Source of the DNA: Ascidia mentula
Lineage: Eukaryota > Chordata > Ascidiacea > Phlebobranchia > Ascidiidae
DNA: 64,000 bases
Assembly: GCA_947561715.1 (NCBI GenBank)
Contig: OX387199.1
Span: 10,359,001 to 10,423,000, forward strand
Direction of reading: 5' to 3'
Below the pieces are notes generated by a model. The model ran no database searches. It was given only the letters and a program-made list of their open reading frames with translations, and had not been told where the DNA came from. Below, one piece after another: positions 1 through 26,477 of the stretch (position 1 is the stretch's first letter; each line of letters begins with the position of its first letter). The translations under genes and the position numbers were made by a program.

Positions 1-177
1 TTTTGTCAAACAATTACAACTCTTGCAGAGTGCGGCTTCTGTATAGAAATTGTAGCATAAATGAATAAACTTATAAGGTCGCGCTTTCAAAACGGTATTG
101 TTGACGGGTTATTGACCAACAGCACAACAAACGATTGTTTCATAAGCGGTCATCGCCGCGTGAATGCAGCGCGCGCG

Positions 178-267
178 ACCGAGCACTTTCACACCCCACA
201 AAACAATGTGCCAAAATGCTGAGGGGGGTGTTCTGACACCTAAACACCCCCCCTATATCCGCCACTG
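178..267. mobile_element. hAT-like element terminus (partial)
   Basis: A C-rich stretch ends in CCTATATCCGCCACTG, the reverse of the CAGTGGCGGATA-type end common on hAT elements, with a G-run/C-run pair just inside it. The rest of the element presumably extends left, possibly beyond the window. The other end and a target-site duplication were not seen, so only the terminus is called. The remaining bases from 1 to 456 hold no recognisable exon of the adjacent ubiquitin-conjugating gene. Confidence 0.4.
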
Positions 268-456
268 TGTTGCACCAACTTTAACAAGCATTATGATTCT
301 ATTAGGTTGACCTAGCCATTGTTTGACAATAACTAGTAAATGTGACCTGTACAGTGTTTTAAAAAAACACAAAATTATTGTTCAATCGACTTACTCCAAG
401 CACAATTCTGTTTTGATTTGTGTAAAATGCATCTAACATGACTTTGTTTGTTTTAG

Positions 457-971
<515 letters not shown>

Positions 972-1166
972 AAGGAAAGTTGTTTTCACATTAAACTTTC
1001 AGTGCACCAATTCTTTTTCAACGTCAAGCTTATATATTGGCAAAATGCTCATTTTTGTTTTGCTTTTTTGGGGGGATAAATACCTTCATTTCAGCTGTAC
1101 ATGTAAAAATTGCCACATGCACTTTGATTTTATTGCTTTTTCGATAATTATGGACTTTTACCAAGC

Positions 1167-1172
1167 AATAAA
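1167..1172 (+). terminator. polyadenylation signal, UBE2D paralogue 1
   Basis: AATAAA about 195 bases after the stop codon of the upstream UBE2D copy. It is in the expected position for 3' end formation. Confidence 0.55.
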
Positions 1173-4100
1173 CTAATTTTCAGGCAAGGAGTTCTATCAC
1201 CTGTAAACATTATACCACCTTGGTAGTTCCCTTTTATGTATTGACATTACTTTTGTTGACAAATTGGACAAATTACAAATATCCAACCAGTTGCAACATA
1301 CTTTCGACTATTTAAGTCTTTCCTTTTTGATTTACAATGTTTAACTTGCTTGTCTTAGACTGAAACATAAAACATTTAGTGTTGGATTCTTGTTCTTTTT
1401 TTTGAGGATGCGGTAACTGTACAGCTGTCGTATTTTTGTGAAAAGGGCGTTTTTCTAGGTTTTGATTTTTGTTATATCAAAAAAGGCAAGGTATAACGAA
1501 AAGATTTTCAGTTATGGACTCAACCACTAACCCCTACAAAATCATTCCGAGAAGGCTAAGCACTGTTCGTGGTTTCAATCTCGCGTTATCAGTGTGTCTG
1601 TCGCCCCAACGCTGCAGGTGAAGGTTGACTGAAACTGCATTGGTTCATACAGCAATTTTTAATGAAAAGTGTGTAGCGTACTGGAAAATCCTTTTTTGGA
1701 AAATTTTAACGTTTACGTAAAACAGAAAATTAGCAAACTGGCTTCTTCATTACGGCCGCTTAGTCTCGATTGTATGAAAAATCACAACAGATGAAAGTGC
1801 AAGGTGGTCAACTGCTTCTTGTACGGATTCCATTCCGGTTCGTGTAAGTTGCGAATTAATAGGTTAGAAGAGAGGTTCAGATTCACTTTCACTTTTCTGT
1901 TTTGAACGTAAAACGTGATTACACGAACAAGTGTTCTGCACAGTTGGCAAGACTACCTACCAAATGTATGAGACGTCTTACTTTGTTAAAATATATTGCA
2001 TATTAATTACCACCAGTAAGACATTTGCAAAGTTGTTCATGTTTGACTATGCAGTGAATCGAGACCCACTATTTGTTGAACGTATGAATCAACAGAGCCA
2101 AATATATTTTGCGTGTTTCAAATTTCAAAATATCTGACAAAAGGCTATGTTCAAACCGGGCATAAATGATAGCTTCTACTCGCAAGAAAAGAACTTCATC
2201 AATGAATGTAAATCAATTGTTTGCTCGCGCCATTTTAAACTTTACCTGTGATGTCACAAACAAATAATTAGAATGTTTGTAGGTGAAAGCAGTGTCAAGA
2301 CGCACAAAATATATGGTCCAGTTCCGTTTTTTTTTTATCTCAAATTATTGGATCAGATTCAGCTCCGATTTACAAAAATAACCGCTGGTTTCAAACTGTT
2401 TAGTTCCGGGTTTAACTACCTGAATAAAACAAAAGGACACTAAATCAATTAATAAGGTTCTCATAGTTCTCTTACGATATTCCAGTAAGGTTTCCATAGA
2501 GTAACGATATATTATCGTCCTCTTTATCAATAACAAAACTTTTCCATGTATAGTTCTTATATCGTTTGAGTCACTTATTTTTTCTCACACGCCGTGTATA
2601 CAGCCAGACAAGTCGTACAGTTTTGTCAAGTCAGCTTTTGTGAGAGGACCATGCATTTTCCGATATGGCATCCACATAAACTTTTAATATACGCGATAGT
2701 GTTGGCAGCCCTTCATACGCAATCATTGCCACTGTGAATTTGAGGAGTCATGGAAACCATGTCGCCCACATGGAGGCGCGTCTCTTTTGTGCGCAGTACG
2801 GATATTTGTGTTGGTGTCATCTTCTTTCCGTAGTATAGGGATCTAACCTTCTCTGACAACATTTTCAGAAATATCCTTTACTATATCGCTCGGTAAACCG
2901 ATAGGGGGTGATGTGAGATGCCGTGGAGAAACTTATGGATGTTCAGCTGTTTCCTTTGTTAAATCTTGTTTCACAGTCTTCCCACCTGCATTTCAAATTA
3001 AGCAATCAGTGATGCATGAACGTTAATTTTACTTAAAAATGAATGCGGATGCTGTTTCTATTGCAAATTTTAGGGTGTTGCAGGCATAGTTTTTGTGTGG
3101 GTGTTGGGTATTGTTGTTTAGTTGAAAAGGCATCAAAATTTGAGTTTGATATTGCAGAAAAATGAATTAGTAAACTGTCAACTCATGATTTAATAAAAAA
3201 AATCTAAATACGAACGATATGGCAACTATATGGCCAAACCTTTATGAACGTCCATATGACAAATGAGGTGCGAATCTCTGAGTATAAACATTTTAACTTC
3301 GCCTTAAAATTTGCTCTCAGCAAAAGTGTTTATCTAGTTACCGAAACAATTAATTGCAAACGGATAAGCACCAACTTAATGGCGCAAGACAGCACATAAA
3401 ATGATATATAACGCCTAAAAATACAGAGATTTGGGCAAAAAAAACACCACATTTTGGTTTCCACTTTAAGGGATATTTTGGGGTTATTTTTTAAATTGAG
3501 ACACCTCATCATAGGCGCCATCGAAACACTGCTGTGGTATTGGTAACGAAAAAATACTACTGCCATATACCCAAGAAAGTCACACAAATTTAGTCAGTAT
3601 CTAAACGATTCGCATAACAGTATTAAATCTAAAACTACAAGTCCTACAGGTTTTTCATCATATGACTTCAGAAAAACTCTTTTCAAGTTTTCTTTGCCCT
3701 CGAGGAACCGGTTCTTCCTTTTTCTTCTGATATCCCTCTTTCAGTTGAAACGAACTTCCAATTTCCTACTTATAGTATTTAAATTGTGAAACTTATTAGA
3801 ATTAAGGTATTTTCAAACACCTCGTTTTTTTAGTTTCCTACCATTAAATTTGTCACTCTGTGTAATATATTTGCCACGCTTAGGGTTTCGTGAATAAAGT
3901 TGTTTTATTTACACCATTATGAAAGGAAACAAACATTCCAAACCATTATGCCTTGGTTTCAAGTTGATAAATTGTGCTTGTGTCACGTGTAACATGAAGC
4001 TTTGAACTTTGAATACTTTTTGTAAAACTCCCACACTTGCAAATTGTTTGGAAAGTTTGCGCACACCCATTAGTTAATGTTCTCTACAAAGAAATGTCAT

Positions 4101-4699
4101 ATTTCTGATGTCCTGTGCGACGACCGACTGTTTTGTTCGTTAGCCTAATCAGACAACAATGTTATGAAAATCCAATCTTTGCAATAGCAGTGTTCTTTCT
4201 ATCAAAGCAAAATGCTCAGACCAAAAGTAAAATATGCTCCTCTTAAGTTTAGGTTCCTGCGAAAACTAAAACATAATGCAAATAAACCTTGGGTGTATAG
4301 TGGTAGTTTTAGCAGCCGGAGCGCATTTATAGGTGCCGTAGCCTTACGACATTAATAAACACCAGTTAAAGGATGGGCGTCTTGCTAATGACCGATCATT
4401 CGCTTGAAAAAGTGCTCGAGTCGCACTTCCTGCAAGCAGAAAGCTGGGGTTATCAACCCACAATAACTTAATCTGGAATTATTTTGTTAAAATTTGTGGA
4501 CAGCTAACACAAACTCTATGAAAATTAAGCTTTTGAGTTATAAACAAAAATAACAGGTGGTGGCCCTGTTTACACCCAATCATTAAAATTCGCACAGATT
4601 TCTGTTTTACACAGACTTAGACGTGGATCAAGTTTGGAAAAAACTTTGTGACCCGGTGTAGTAGTATTTTCCGTAAGCTATACATTGTGCTGTTTGCAC
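1173..4699. other. intergenic spacer between the UBE2D paralogues
   Basis: AT-rich DNA with scattered short open frames, none with domain similarity or convincing splice sites. I see no gene, RNA or clear repeat here apart from the elements listed separately from 4700 onward. Confidence 0.5.
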
Positions 4700-4838
4700 T
4701 AAGGCCGGGTCCACACTCACGCTTTGCGCCGGCGGATTTTGTTTGTTTCAATGTCCCGAGCGTACGCCCGCACGCCGGCGTATAATGAAACAAACAAAGA
4801 ATCCACCGGCGCAAAGCGTGAGTGTGGACCCGGCCTAA
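4700..4838. mobile_element. PIF/Harbinger-like MITE, copy 1 (with TAA target duplication)
   Basis: The element body is 4703-4835 (133 bp). The termini GGCCGGGTCCACACTCACGC and its reverse complement run inward for about 40 bp as near-perfect terminal inverted repeats. The body is flanked by the 3-bp duplication TAA at 4700-4702 and 4836-4838. A 3-bp TWA target site is the known signature of PIF/Harbinger transposons. The internal loop reads TCCCGAGCGTACGCCCGC in this orientation. It is non-autonomous with no coding capacity. A second copy is at 9191-9312. Confidence 0.8.
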
Positions 4839-4870
4839 CTATGATTCACTGGTTCATTCATAACGTAGGC

Positions 4871-5075
4871 CAAGACCGGCATTTCTTCTGATTTTAGTTT
4901 TAAAATCAGTGATCATTTAACAGGTAATAAGTCAGGCAATTCTTTTGACTTTAGTTATAAAATCACTGATTCATTATCACGCAAGTCGCCTGAATAAATT
5001 ATGGGAAACACTGCTGTTAAAATCGGGTAACGGGCGAGTGAGTCGGTCAGGCAGGCAGGATTTCTCCGTCAAACT
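4871..5075. repeat. degenerate relative of the foldback element (57-bp direct repeats plus terminus)
   Basis: Two diverged direct repeats of about 57 bp (from about 4871 and about 4928) share the pattern CTGATTTTAGTTTTAAAATC / TTGACTTTAGTTATAAAATC. They are followed by AAACACTGCTGTTAAAATC and a GTCAGGCAGGCAGGATT end near 5046-5066. The AAACACTGCTGTTGAAGTC...GTCAGGCAGTCAGGATTTT arrangement closes the intact foldback element at 16525-17032. This is therefore probably an old, truncated copy of that family. The left terminus is not recognisable. Confidence 0.5.
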
Positions 5076-5209
5076 GGGATGAGTGATTGAACTTATTAAG
5101 TGCGGTAGTCAGTCAACTATATTTCGTGCTTTTGTTGTAGTGACACTTTTACATTAGATTTTAAGTAGGATTTCGCACATTAATAATTAAAATACGAAGT
5201 GTTTTTGTA

Positions 5210-9929
<4,720 letters not shown>

Positions 9930-10329
9930 ACTTTCAATAGTGTAAATTGTAAGCACATCCGCACCAATTGATCTTGTGATAAATGGGTTCAAATTGATTT
10001 GTAAATGGTGTATATCCCAGTAATGTAAAATTTTTGGTTTTAAAATGCCAGTTAATTTTGCACTTGGGTGTTTATGATAACTTCAAACATGTTAATAGTT
10101 TGAATAAGTTCAGAAAATAGCCAAGTGTGAAAACCAATTATGTAATCCATTTATGGTTACTCTCAGCCTCACCTAGTGAACAATTGCATTGCTTTGTACA
10201 TATGTTTTAGGTAACTATGTTCACAACATGAACGTTGGCACTGTATACTTCTGCTTGTTTTAAAATGCTGGATTTAAATTCTTCTTCGATTTTGAGGAAA
10301 GACATGATTGCGACATTACATTTACATCT

Positions 10330-10379
10330 AATAAAATGAAGTTTTTGTCTGATGTATTTCAGTTACTACGTCAAATAAA
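10330..10379 (+). terminator. polyadenylation signals of UBE2D paralogue 2
   Basis: Two AATAAA hexamers, at 10330-10335 and 10374-10379, lie about 400-450 bases after the UBE2D stop. Either could define the 3' end. Confidence 0.6.
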
Positions 10380-12420
10380 AGGCCTTACAACCCGTTTTTT
10401 TTACAGAAAAATGCATTTCAAGTAAGATTTTACCTTAATCTTTTAAAATTTCAAAAATTTTACATTCGATTTGTTCATAACCACAAAATTTCAACGGAAC
10501 ATTTTTTTTATTAGAACTCAATACAATATAAAATATGCAACAAAAGCATGTACTACAAAACAGGGTTACATTGTTTTATACATTGCAGTTCATTAATAGG
10601 TATCTGTTATAGGGTGCCCATTTCTGAAAATGTTCTTTTAAATATGATTTTCTTGCTTATTTTTATTTAGACGTGGGCATCTAATATAGTTGATTTAAAA
10701 GTATGGCAGCTTGTGGTAGTAATTCAGAGGTTTCCAATTTCAAAGTAAGGAAGTATGGGCATACAAGGGATGTCCTCTTCCAAAAAATGGTTCAACATCG
10801 CTGACGTTATTGATATTGGCCACGAAAAAATGGTCATCGAGGTCAACACTAATCAGATTTTTACCAATCGCTATAATCTACTGCGACATCGCAAGGCAGT
10901 ATTTTGGGGATTAGACAGATGTTAACCCTGCTTATAGTACAGGCCTGAACATGTACGGCCCGGCAAGATATTTTTTTATTTTTGCAGAAACTGCGATGAT
11001 GCCTAGTAGGCGAAATCGATTTTTTAATTGTAATAAACTTAGCTGATTTCACAATTTAAGTTGTAGAAAACAGACCAAATATCTCTTCACTGAAACAATA
11101 CAAGAAATATCAATAATGATTCAACAAAATCGCTTGAGAAAAACAAGGTTTGTCATTTCGAAAGGATTTATCAAATTGATAAAACGCTTTGCAGTTTTTT
11201 GACACTTTGAGTGTCATTTTCATCCCATTTGTAAGCAACAGCCAAGGCCTTGATACAAGTGATACCGTAAACCACAATATATCATCCGAGTCAGTTTAGA
11301 AATTTCTTGGATATACAATTGGGTGTGGTTCAATATTGCTCACTTATTTCTTCCGGGAAATCGGTCGTTGACGCTTGCGATTTTAATAACCAACTTTCTG
11401 GAGATTGTATTTGTTGCATCAGGGTATCTAATAAATTGTTTCTTTACAAAATCGTTTAATTATTTCTTCTGCGTCGGTGAACTAAATCCAAAGTTGCATC
11501 ATTTCTGAGGCTGTGGTTTAGCCTATGTCACATCATTTCATATAGTAATTTACGCTATCAATTTGGGTTCGCAAACATACAAGACTGTTAAGCTGCTAAG
11601 AAGAAATTTAAAAAAGGAAACCGCTTTCATTTTTTCGGGCGAATGACCAACATAAAAAGTCAACAGGGTGATAACCAATATACTTACTGTAGAAAATATA
11701 AAAAAAATCTTTTTTAATATATAAAATATTGTAACTGATTTTATTGGAATATTTAATGACACCAGCAGTTCGGAGCTGTTTAGGAATTTTAAACAAGGGT
11801 ATTTTGTTCAGACCTCTGCTTTACGCCAATAAAAAGCATATACTCTATTACAAGCAGCATCAAACCAAGTACGGATTGAACCACCACAAAACGCAAGTCA
11901 ACCATTTTATTAATACCACAAAAGTAAACAAACTGCTTTGTTACATCAAGGTTCATTTTATGAAACTTTTTTTCTCTTAATGTTCAAAACAAATTGGTCT
12001 TTCTGGTGTAAGGTAATGAGCAAGGTTGGCATTGGCAAAACAAATCAATAGTTATAAAAATAAGGCCAAAAACAAAGAATGAACTCAAAGCAAATATCCT
12101 GTTGTTCATAACATCTAGTTTTGTTAATGACCTTTTTCAATTTTTGCAAGCATTGTCTTTCCAACTAATTTTCAGAACTTTAGAAATTGCAATTCAAAAT
12201 CTAGTGAAAATATAGAATTGCAGTATTTATATTCAGCAACACACCAAGGCCTCAAGGTGGAACAATTTGGCAATACCAAGCGAAACTTGCAACAGCATTA
12301 ATTCATATGATTGGAAATGTGTTTTCACAGATTGAGCAGCAAACATAAAAAGGTAAAAAATGGCAGTTTAAAAAACAAACAAACAACTAAAATTCCTAAA
12401 AGCAGCACTGAAGTAGGAAT
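10380..12420. other. intergenic/3' UTR region between convergent UBE2D and caspase genes
   Basis: AT-rich sequence between two converging genes, with no coding exon recognised. A reverse-strand AATAAA (TTTATT at 11906-11911) could end the caspase mRNA about 510 bases beyond its stop codon. Open frames here lack domain similarity. Confidence 0.45.
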
Positions 12421-15400
12421 TTATACACCAGGAAAGAAATACAGCTTTTTGCATAGCGAAGAGTTGAACTCCGACATTTCTTTACACCTGTTCAAATATT
12501 TACCACATTAAGACCACAAGTATCAGAAACATTCTTAACACAACTGAAATATTTGTTGTTAACCAACTTGTTTTAAAAATACAATCATCCATTACAAAGA
12601 AAATGAGCAACTTCAGATCAATATTCCACAAGTCAGAAATTTACACAAACCTGTGGAATTCAGAAGTGGGGCAGTTGCCCTCCTTTGACTTAATGATGTT
12701 ATTCACAATTGTCATTATTTCCAGAAAGTGTTTATCACATGCATGGAATGCAAGTACCTACAGACAAATATTAATGGCAATGGTTAAAATAACATATATG
12801 AAAAGTATAATATTGAAACAAAAAACAGGACTTTATAGACCCCTCTAAAAATGCGAAAATTCTAAATCCAAGGTATTGATTCTAAACCCTAAATAAATCT
12901 TGATTTCCATTAATTTCAACTGCTATCACATATATCATTGTTGGTGCATGTAGATGTATGACATCACAGTCAATTGTCATGTTTATCACCCAATGATTTT
13001 TGGGTAATCGATGTGTAAAGTTAGAAACCTCCTCGCTAACAGAAGACTTCTGGATCTTTAAACTACAAAGATGCCGAGGCTATGTTTAAACAAGGAATTT
13101 TTACCATAATCCTACTAGCTACAGTGATAAGTTATGTTGATGCAATACAACACCTACCCTCACAAATGCTTGTATGAACCAGCTTCCATGCTTGGTGTTT
13201 CGCATTGCAGTATACCCACGAACTGTAGCATATCCCACAATCATATCAGAGAAGGTGGGAATTTTATTGCGATAAACTGGAGGAGCCAAATTTGTTCGAG
13301 GTCCTGAGCGCTGGTTTGTTCTAAGATCACCTTGAGGAACCTTTATGAGTAAACACGATTTTTTTTGCAAAATTCTTGAAAAAAAACATGGATAAATGTT
13401 TTAAACATAAAAAATTTTTGTATGTTTTGGCACAATTAGCCCATTTACATGGTCTGGGCTTTTGAAAATCAGATGGCCATGCCCATTAAAAGTAGCTATT
13501 ACAGCCATTTTCCATAGTGGGTTCACATGCCCAGTGAAACACACCTTGTTCTAAAAACGACTTGCTGCAATACGGAAATTTGGCCACTTTTCATGGCTCA
13601 TTTACATGGCACAACTCCAAAACTATTATTTCTGCGAACTGTGCAACTCTATAAAACCTTTGCACAAAGAATTTTAACACCTCCCACTAAATATCAAGGT
13701 CACCTATAAAAAAATTTTCAGCACGGCAAATTTAAGTTCTTACAGCGCAAAAGTTTGTGCCAGAGGCATGTCTACCCAAGTTGTCGACAAATCGTTCTCA
13801 AAAAAGCCAAGTCACATTTTATCATATTGCAGACTGTGGAAAAATATTTTTTTAAATATAGGAGTGTCCAAAGAAAACTTGGTATCATTTTACCTGCGAT
13901 GCTGATGGTTTAGATGGAGAATCAATTTCATCGATACCTTTGTCTGGTTTATCACCTCTACATGATTGAAACAAAAACACCTAAAACAACAAAACACAGA
14001 TAACAAAACTATTTAAAACAGCAATATTAACACAGGTACAGCACAAAAACAATTGAAAAAGACCTTGGGTTTGTTTTGTAAAGCCGGGCAATGAGTGTTA
14101 CTGAACAACTCCAACATTCGATCTATGTGTATGGGAGAACCATCCCGCCCGAAAAATACCCCGTCATCACCGTGGCTCATCACTATAACCATGGAACAAT
14201 CCAACATGTCATGTTCCTCAAGGGAAGCAAATTTCTGCAAAAATATGTTCTATAAATCAGTAACCTGCAATAATTATTGAGGGTGACAGTGGATGTAAAA
14301 GAATAAAAATTTTATTTAGGGTATATCTGTTGCCATTACATGCTTAGTGGCTTTAAGTTTTTTATTCCTCATTATGTAATAAAGGGGTATATGCAGGGGT
14401 TTAAAGCTATCACATAAAAAATTTTCAAAATGACAATCACGGTCATTTTGTATGGCACAACTTCACTGTCTTAATATGTTCCATTGATAAACAACTGACA
14501 AGCAAAATATATTTAAACGATTACTGTATCTTAAGAATTTTGAGATAGTAAAATGTGCCATGTAAAATAAAAAAAAATGTCTATTACAATAAACCAAGCA
14601 CATGCAAAAAGATAATTAATAAAGTTATGACAGCCAGACTTAACGAGAAAATGTCATGTAAATACCAAATGGTTATCAAGAGTTGTATATGATAAATAGA
14701 TAAAAAAATCAAATGAAGGACCATATTTACCACCAGTGTATCCCATATCTCCTCCTTTGTACCATCAATAAGTATATAGACACGAAACCCCATTTGGCGT
14801 AAAACTATTTCCAATCTGCTACGATCCACATTGCTTCCCTAATAACACAAGAAACATAAAAAGATCTTAAAACGATTGAAGAAACAAAAACCCACCAATC
14901 TGTTTTCTAAACAAGCTGATGGTTCAAAATGGTCAATGCTGACAATGAGTGCTAAACCTTTCAGTCCCGAAGACATTGAGTAGCTGTCGATCCTTGGCAT
15001 GTTTCTGAACTGTTTAAAAAAAAAAAAAGTATTAACCACATCAAAAAACATGAAAATATTTTATGAACCTGCAAAGATGATCGTTTCACTTCCATATCAC
15101 GAAGGTTTGGGCCATCGGCTAAGTCACATGACAATGCAAACTCTCTTGCTCTATTATCGGAATTAACAGGGAAATCATTGGACACAGTGAAAAAAGAAGG
15201 CCTATTTGCAGTGGAAGGGTTATGTGACAGTTCTGCTTCACTATACAAGATATCATATGATGTAGTAGACTCCAAATCAGACAGAGAGTTGCAAGGAGAT
15301 GGTATAACATCCATCTTCTCAATGCAATGATTTTCATTTTGCTTCAGATATTTTGTTTTGCTACATGAAGGCTCTTCAGGGTGACTTGAATCGATGTTTT

Positions 15401-15944
15401 CAGTTGGTAATCTAGTTTTATCCAGATTTGTGAGAGATCGTTTGCAGCCACTTGAAGAAGTTGGGAAAGTAAAGGCTGACACATCACCTAAATCTCCCAG
15501 AGGACGTGTATCTGGAGTTTGTAGGGATAGACCTGGTTTCAAGCTGTTAGGAACTCGAAGAAGATTAGCCAAATGAGCTTGGTCTGTTGATTCTAATGCA
15601 GCAACAAAACTTGCAAATGCAGCTGGCCCTCTTTGAGGTAAAAGAGACAAAAATGCAACCTGCAAAATAAATGCCACCTTGCAAATGTTATACAAACCAC
15701 TATTAAACCTTGTAATGCAAAACCACATTCAATGGCTAAAAAAGTAACTAAACTATAAGGTAAAATCATAGTGCTTTTTACTCACATTTTTGTCAAACTC
15801 TGTCGTTTTAGATTCAATTTTCTCCACCAAACGGTCACTTAAAATGCGCTCACAAATCAAACTTTGAACAACTTCATCTCTTTGCAAATCATTAGCAAGT
15901 GAAAGGCGATTCCTTTGCAGCAACTCTTTGTGCAATTTTTCCAT
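12421..15944 (-). CDS. CASP2: caspase-2-like initiator caspase with N-terminal CARD
   Basis: Complete nine-exon minus-strand gene of 528 residues. Exons 5' to 3': 15944-15786, 15659-15069, 15009-14896, 14838-14731, 14234-14064, 13980-13894, 13340-13158, 12757-12651, 12487-12421. It encodes a cysteine protease zymogen cleaving after aspartate, activated by CARD-mediated clustering. The CARD covers residues 1 to about 88 (starts MEKLHKELLQRNR, later LLPQRGPAAFASFVAAL). A Ser/Thr-rich linker of about 160 residues follows. The large subunit starts near residue 251, with catalytic His345 in MSHGDDG and Cys388 in QSCRG. The small subunit has RNTKHGSWF and a C-terminus with EFHRCKEMSE and KKLYFFPG, strongly like caspase-2. 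Aspartates after QSCRG (D391, D394, D398, D401) are candidate interdomain cleavage sites. Oddities are QSCRG in place of the usual QACRG, and a linker longer than in vertebrate caspase-2. The start is the first ATG in the CARD exon. An effector or caspase-9 identity is less likely given the C-terminus. Confidence 0.93.
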
Positions 15945-16524
15945 TTTAATAAATCTACACACTGCAGCGTACAAGTAAGATTCCCAGTCGCTGCTTTGCT
16001 GAAGCTAAAGTCTGTTTGCGTGTTCTTGCTGATATAGACTACTGAATTAAAAGCTCCGTGAACAGACTTCTTTATTAATGGAAACACACGATTGCAATTA
16101 CCAGGTGGCTTAAGTTTAACCGTCTGCAGCCTTCGGTCCGTATGTGTTCCAAATGAATGAAGTAGGGAAACATGCGTGTTGCTACAACACAAGCTAAAAT
16201 GCTTGATGCAAACTAAATAAAATAAAACGGTTAACAACAAAACTAAGAGGAGAGAGCTATGTTACAAAAGTCACATGAAACTATAATTACGTTAATTAAA
16301 TACCATATTGGTAGCAACTAGGAACTAGCAAGTAGGCCTAGACAAAAACGAAATTACACGTTTATTTTGGTAATTAAAGGTCTATTTTTAGTTTTGTAGG
16401 TAGCACATCATCAGCAATATTTTTTTCTGAAACCATTGTTTAAGAGATACAAAACTACATCAGGCCAAACGTATTATTCGCAGGTTGTGTAGGACTATGA
16501 ATATGTATTGTACCAGACCACTAC
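15945..16524. other. upstream region of the caspase gene
   Basis: The presumed promoter and 5' UTR of the minus-strand caspase gene. No clear core promoter motif or further coding exon is visible. The reading frame extends ten codons upstream of the ATG without another ATG. Confidence 0.4.
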
Positions 16525-17041
16525 GGGCTTGACTAAAATCCTGACTGCCTGACTTGCCTGACTTGCCTGACTTCAGCACCAGTGTTTCCAAAACAAATTC
16601 AGGGAAAATAGCCATACAATCATCGTACGTTTGAATTGCATGGCTTTCGTGAATGCGTGTTGGAATTGCCTGACTTTCGTGAATGTAAATTGGAATTGCC
16701 TGACTTTCGTGACTGTGTGTTGGATTCGCAGAACAATATCATCTTCAGACTTTTTATAGTTCTTTCAAGGTCTAGGTAACAGAGCAAATACTCCCAATCA
16801 CACAAAAGCTGCGCAATTCCCGTGCCTATACTAAAACGAAAGTCAGGCATTTACAATACAAACATATGCAAGTCAGGCAATTGCAACGCACATTCACGAA
16901 AGTCAGGCCATTGCAACACACAATCACGAAAGTCAGGCAATCAGGCTACTTTTCCTGAAAATAGTTTTGGAAACACTGCTGTTGAAGTCAAGCAAGTCAG
17001 GCGAGTCAGGCAGTCAGGATTTTAGTCAAACCGACCACTAC
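16516..17041. mobile_element. foldback element with internal inverted tandem arrays (9-bp target duplication)
   Basis: The element body is 16525-17032 (508 bp). It is flanked by GACCACTAC at 16516-16524 and 17033-17041. The long terminal inverted repeats of about 85 bp run from TTGACTAAAATCCTGACTGC to the reverse of TAGTTTTGGAAACACTGCTG. Inside are tandem units of about 30 bp built on TTCGTGAATGCGTGTTGG and GCCTGACTTTC, about three copies in one orientation (16640-16730) and about four in the opposite orientation (16840-16945). A 9-bp duplication and long structured inverted repeats resemble foldback or Mutator-like elements. No transposase is present. Confidence 0.8.
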
Positions 17042-17213
17042 ACCACGATAATGTTTTTTTCATGCAACGATCACGTGGTCAAAATGAGCCAATTAACAGC
17101 CAAGCGCTACCCGAATTTTTTTTATTTTTGTGGTCTGAACAAAACTTTTTCCCCGAGTATAAGGATCTTATTCGAGTTTGTAGCTATAGTGAGGTTTCTG
17201 CATATTGATTATT

Positions 17214-17375
17214 CAAGGCATTCACAAACTGGGGGTCGTGACCGTTCAATAGTGTGTTTGTTTGATGTATTTGTAATAAATTTAGTTCTTTCGTCCTTTT
17301 GTATTGCAGGGGGGCGATGATGATGTATAGATTGCTGTAAGAGGGCGACAGTGCACATAAGTTTAAGAACCACTG
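17214..17375. mobile_element. small hAT-like element
   Basis: The left end AAACTGGGGGTCGTGACC follows a degenerate CA..GG..TC start. The right end is AGTTTAAGAACCACTG, the reverse of the CAGTGGTTCTTAAACT end typical of hAT MITEs. A GGGGGGCGATGATG block lies between them. I see no convincing 8-bp target duplication, so it is probably old. Confidence 0.6.

Positions 17376-26477
<9,102 letters not shown>

Noticed and set aside
15942-15974. Extending the caspase start ten codons upstream
   Set aside because: The upstream extension has no ATG (it would begin at TTG), while the ATG at 15944 starts directly at the CARD.
16822-17025. Repetitive 67-codon frame with KSGNCNAHSRKSGHCN-type repeats
   Set aside because: It is produced by the tandem units of the foldback element, not a repeat protein gene.
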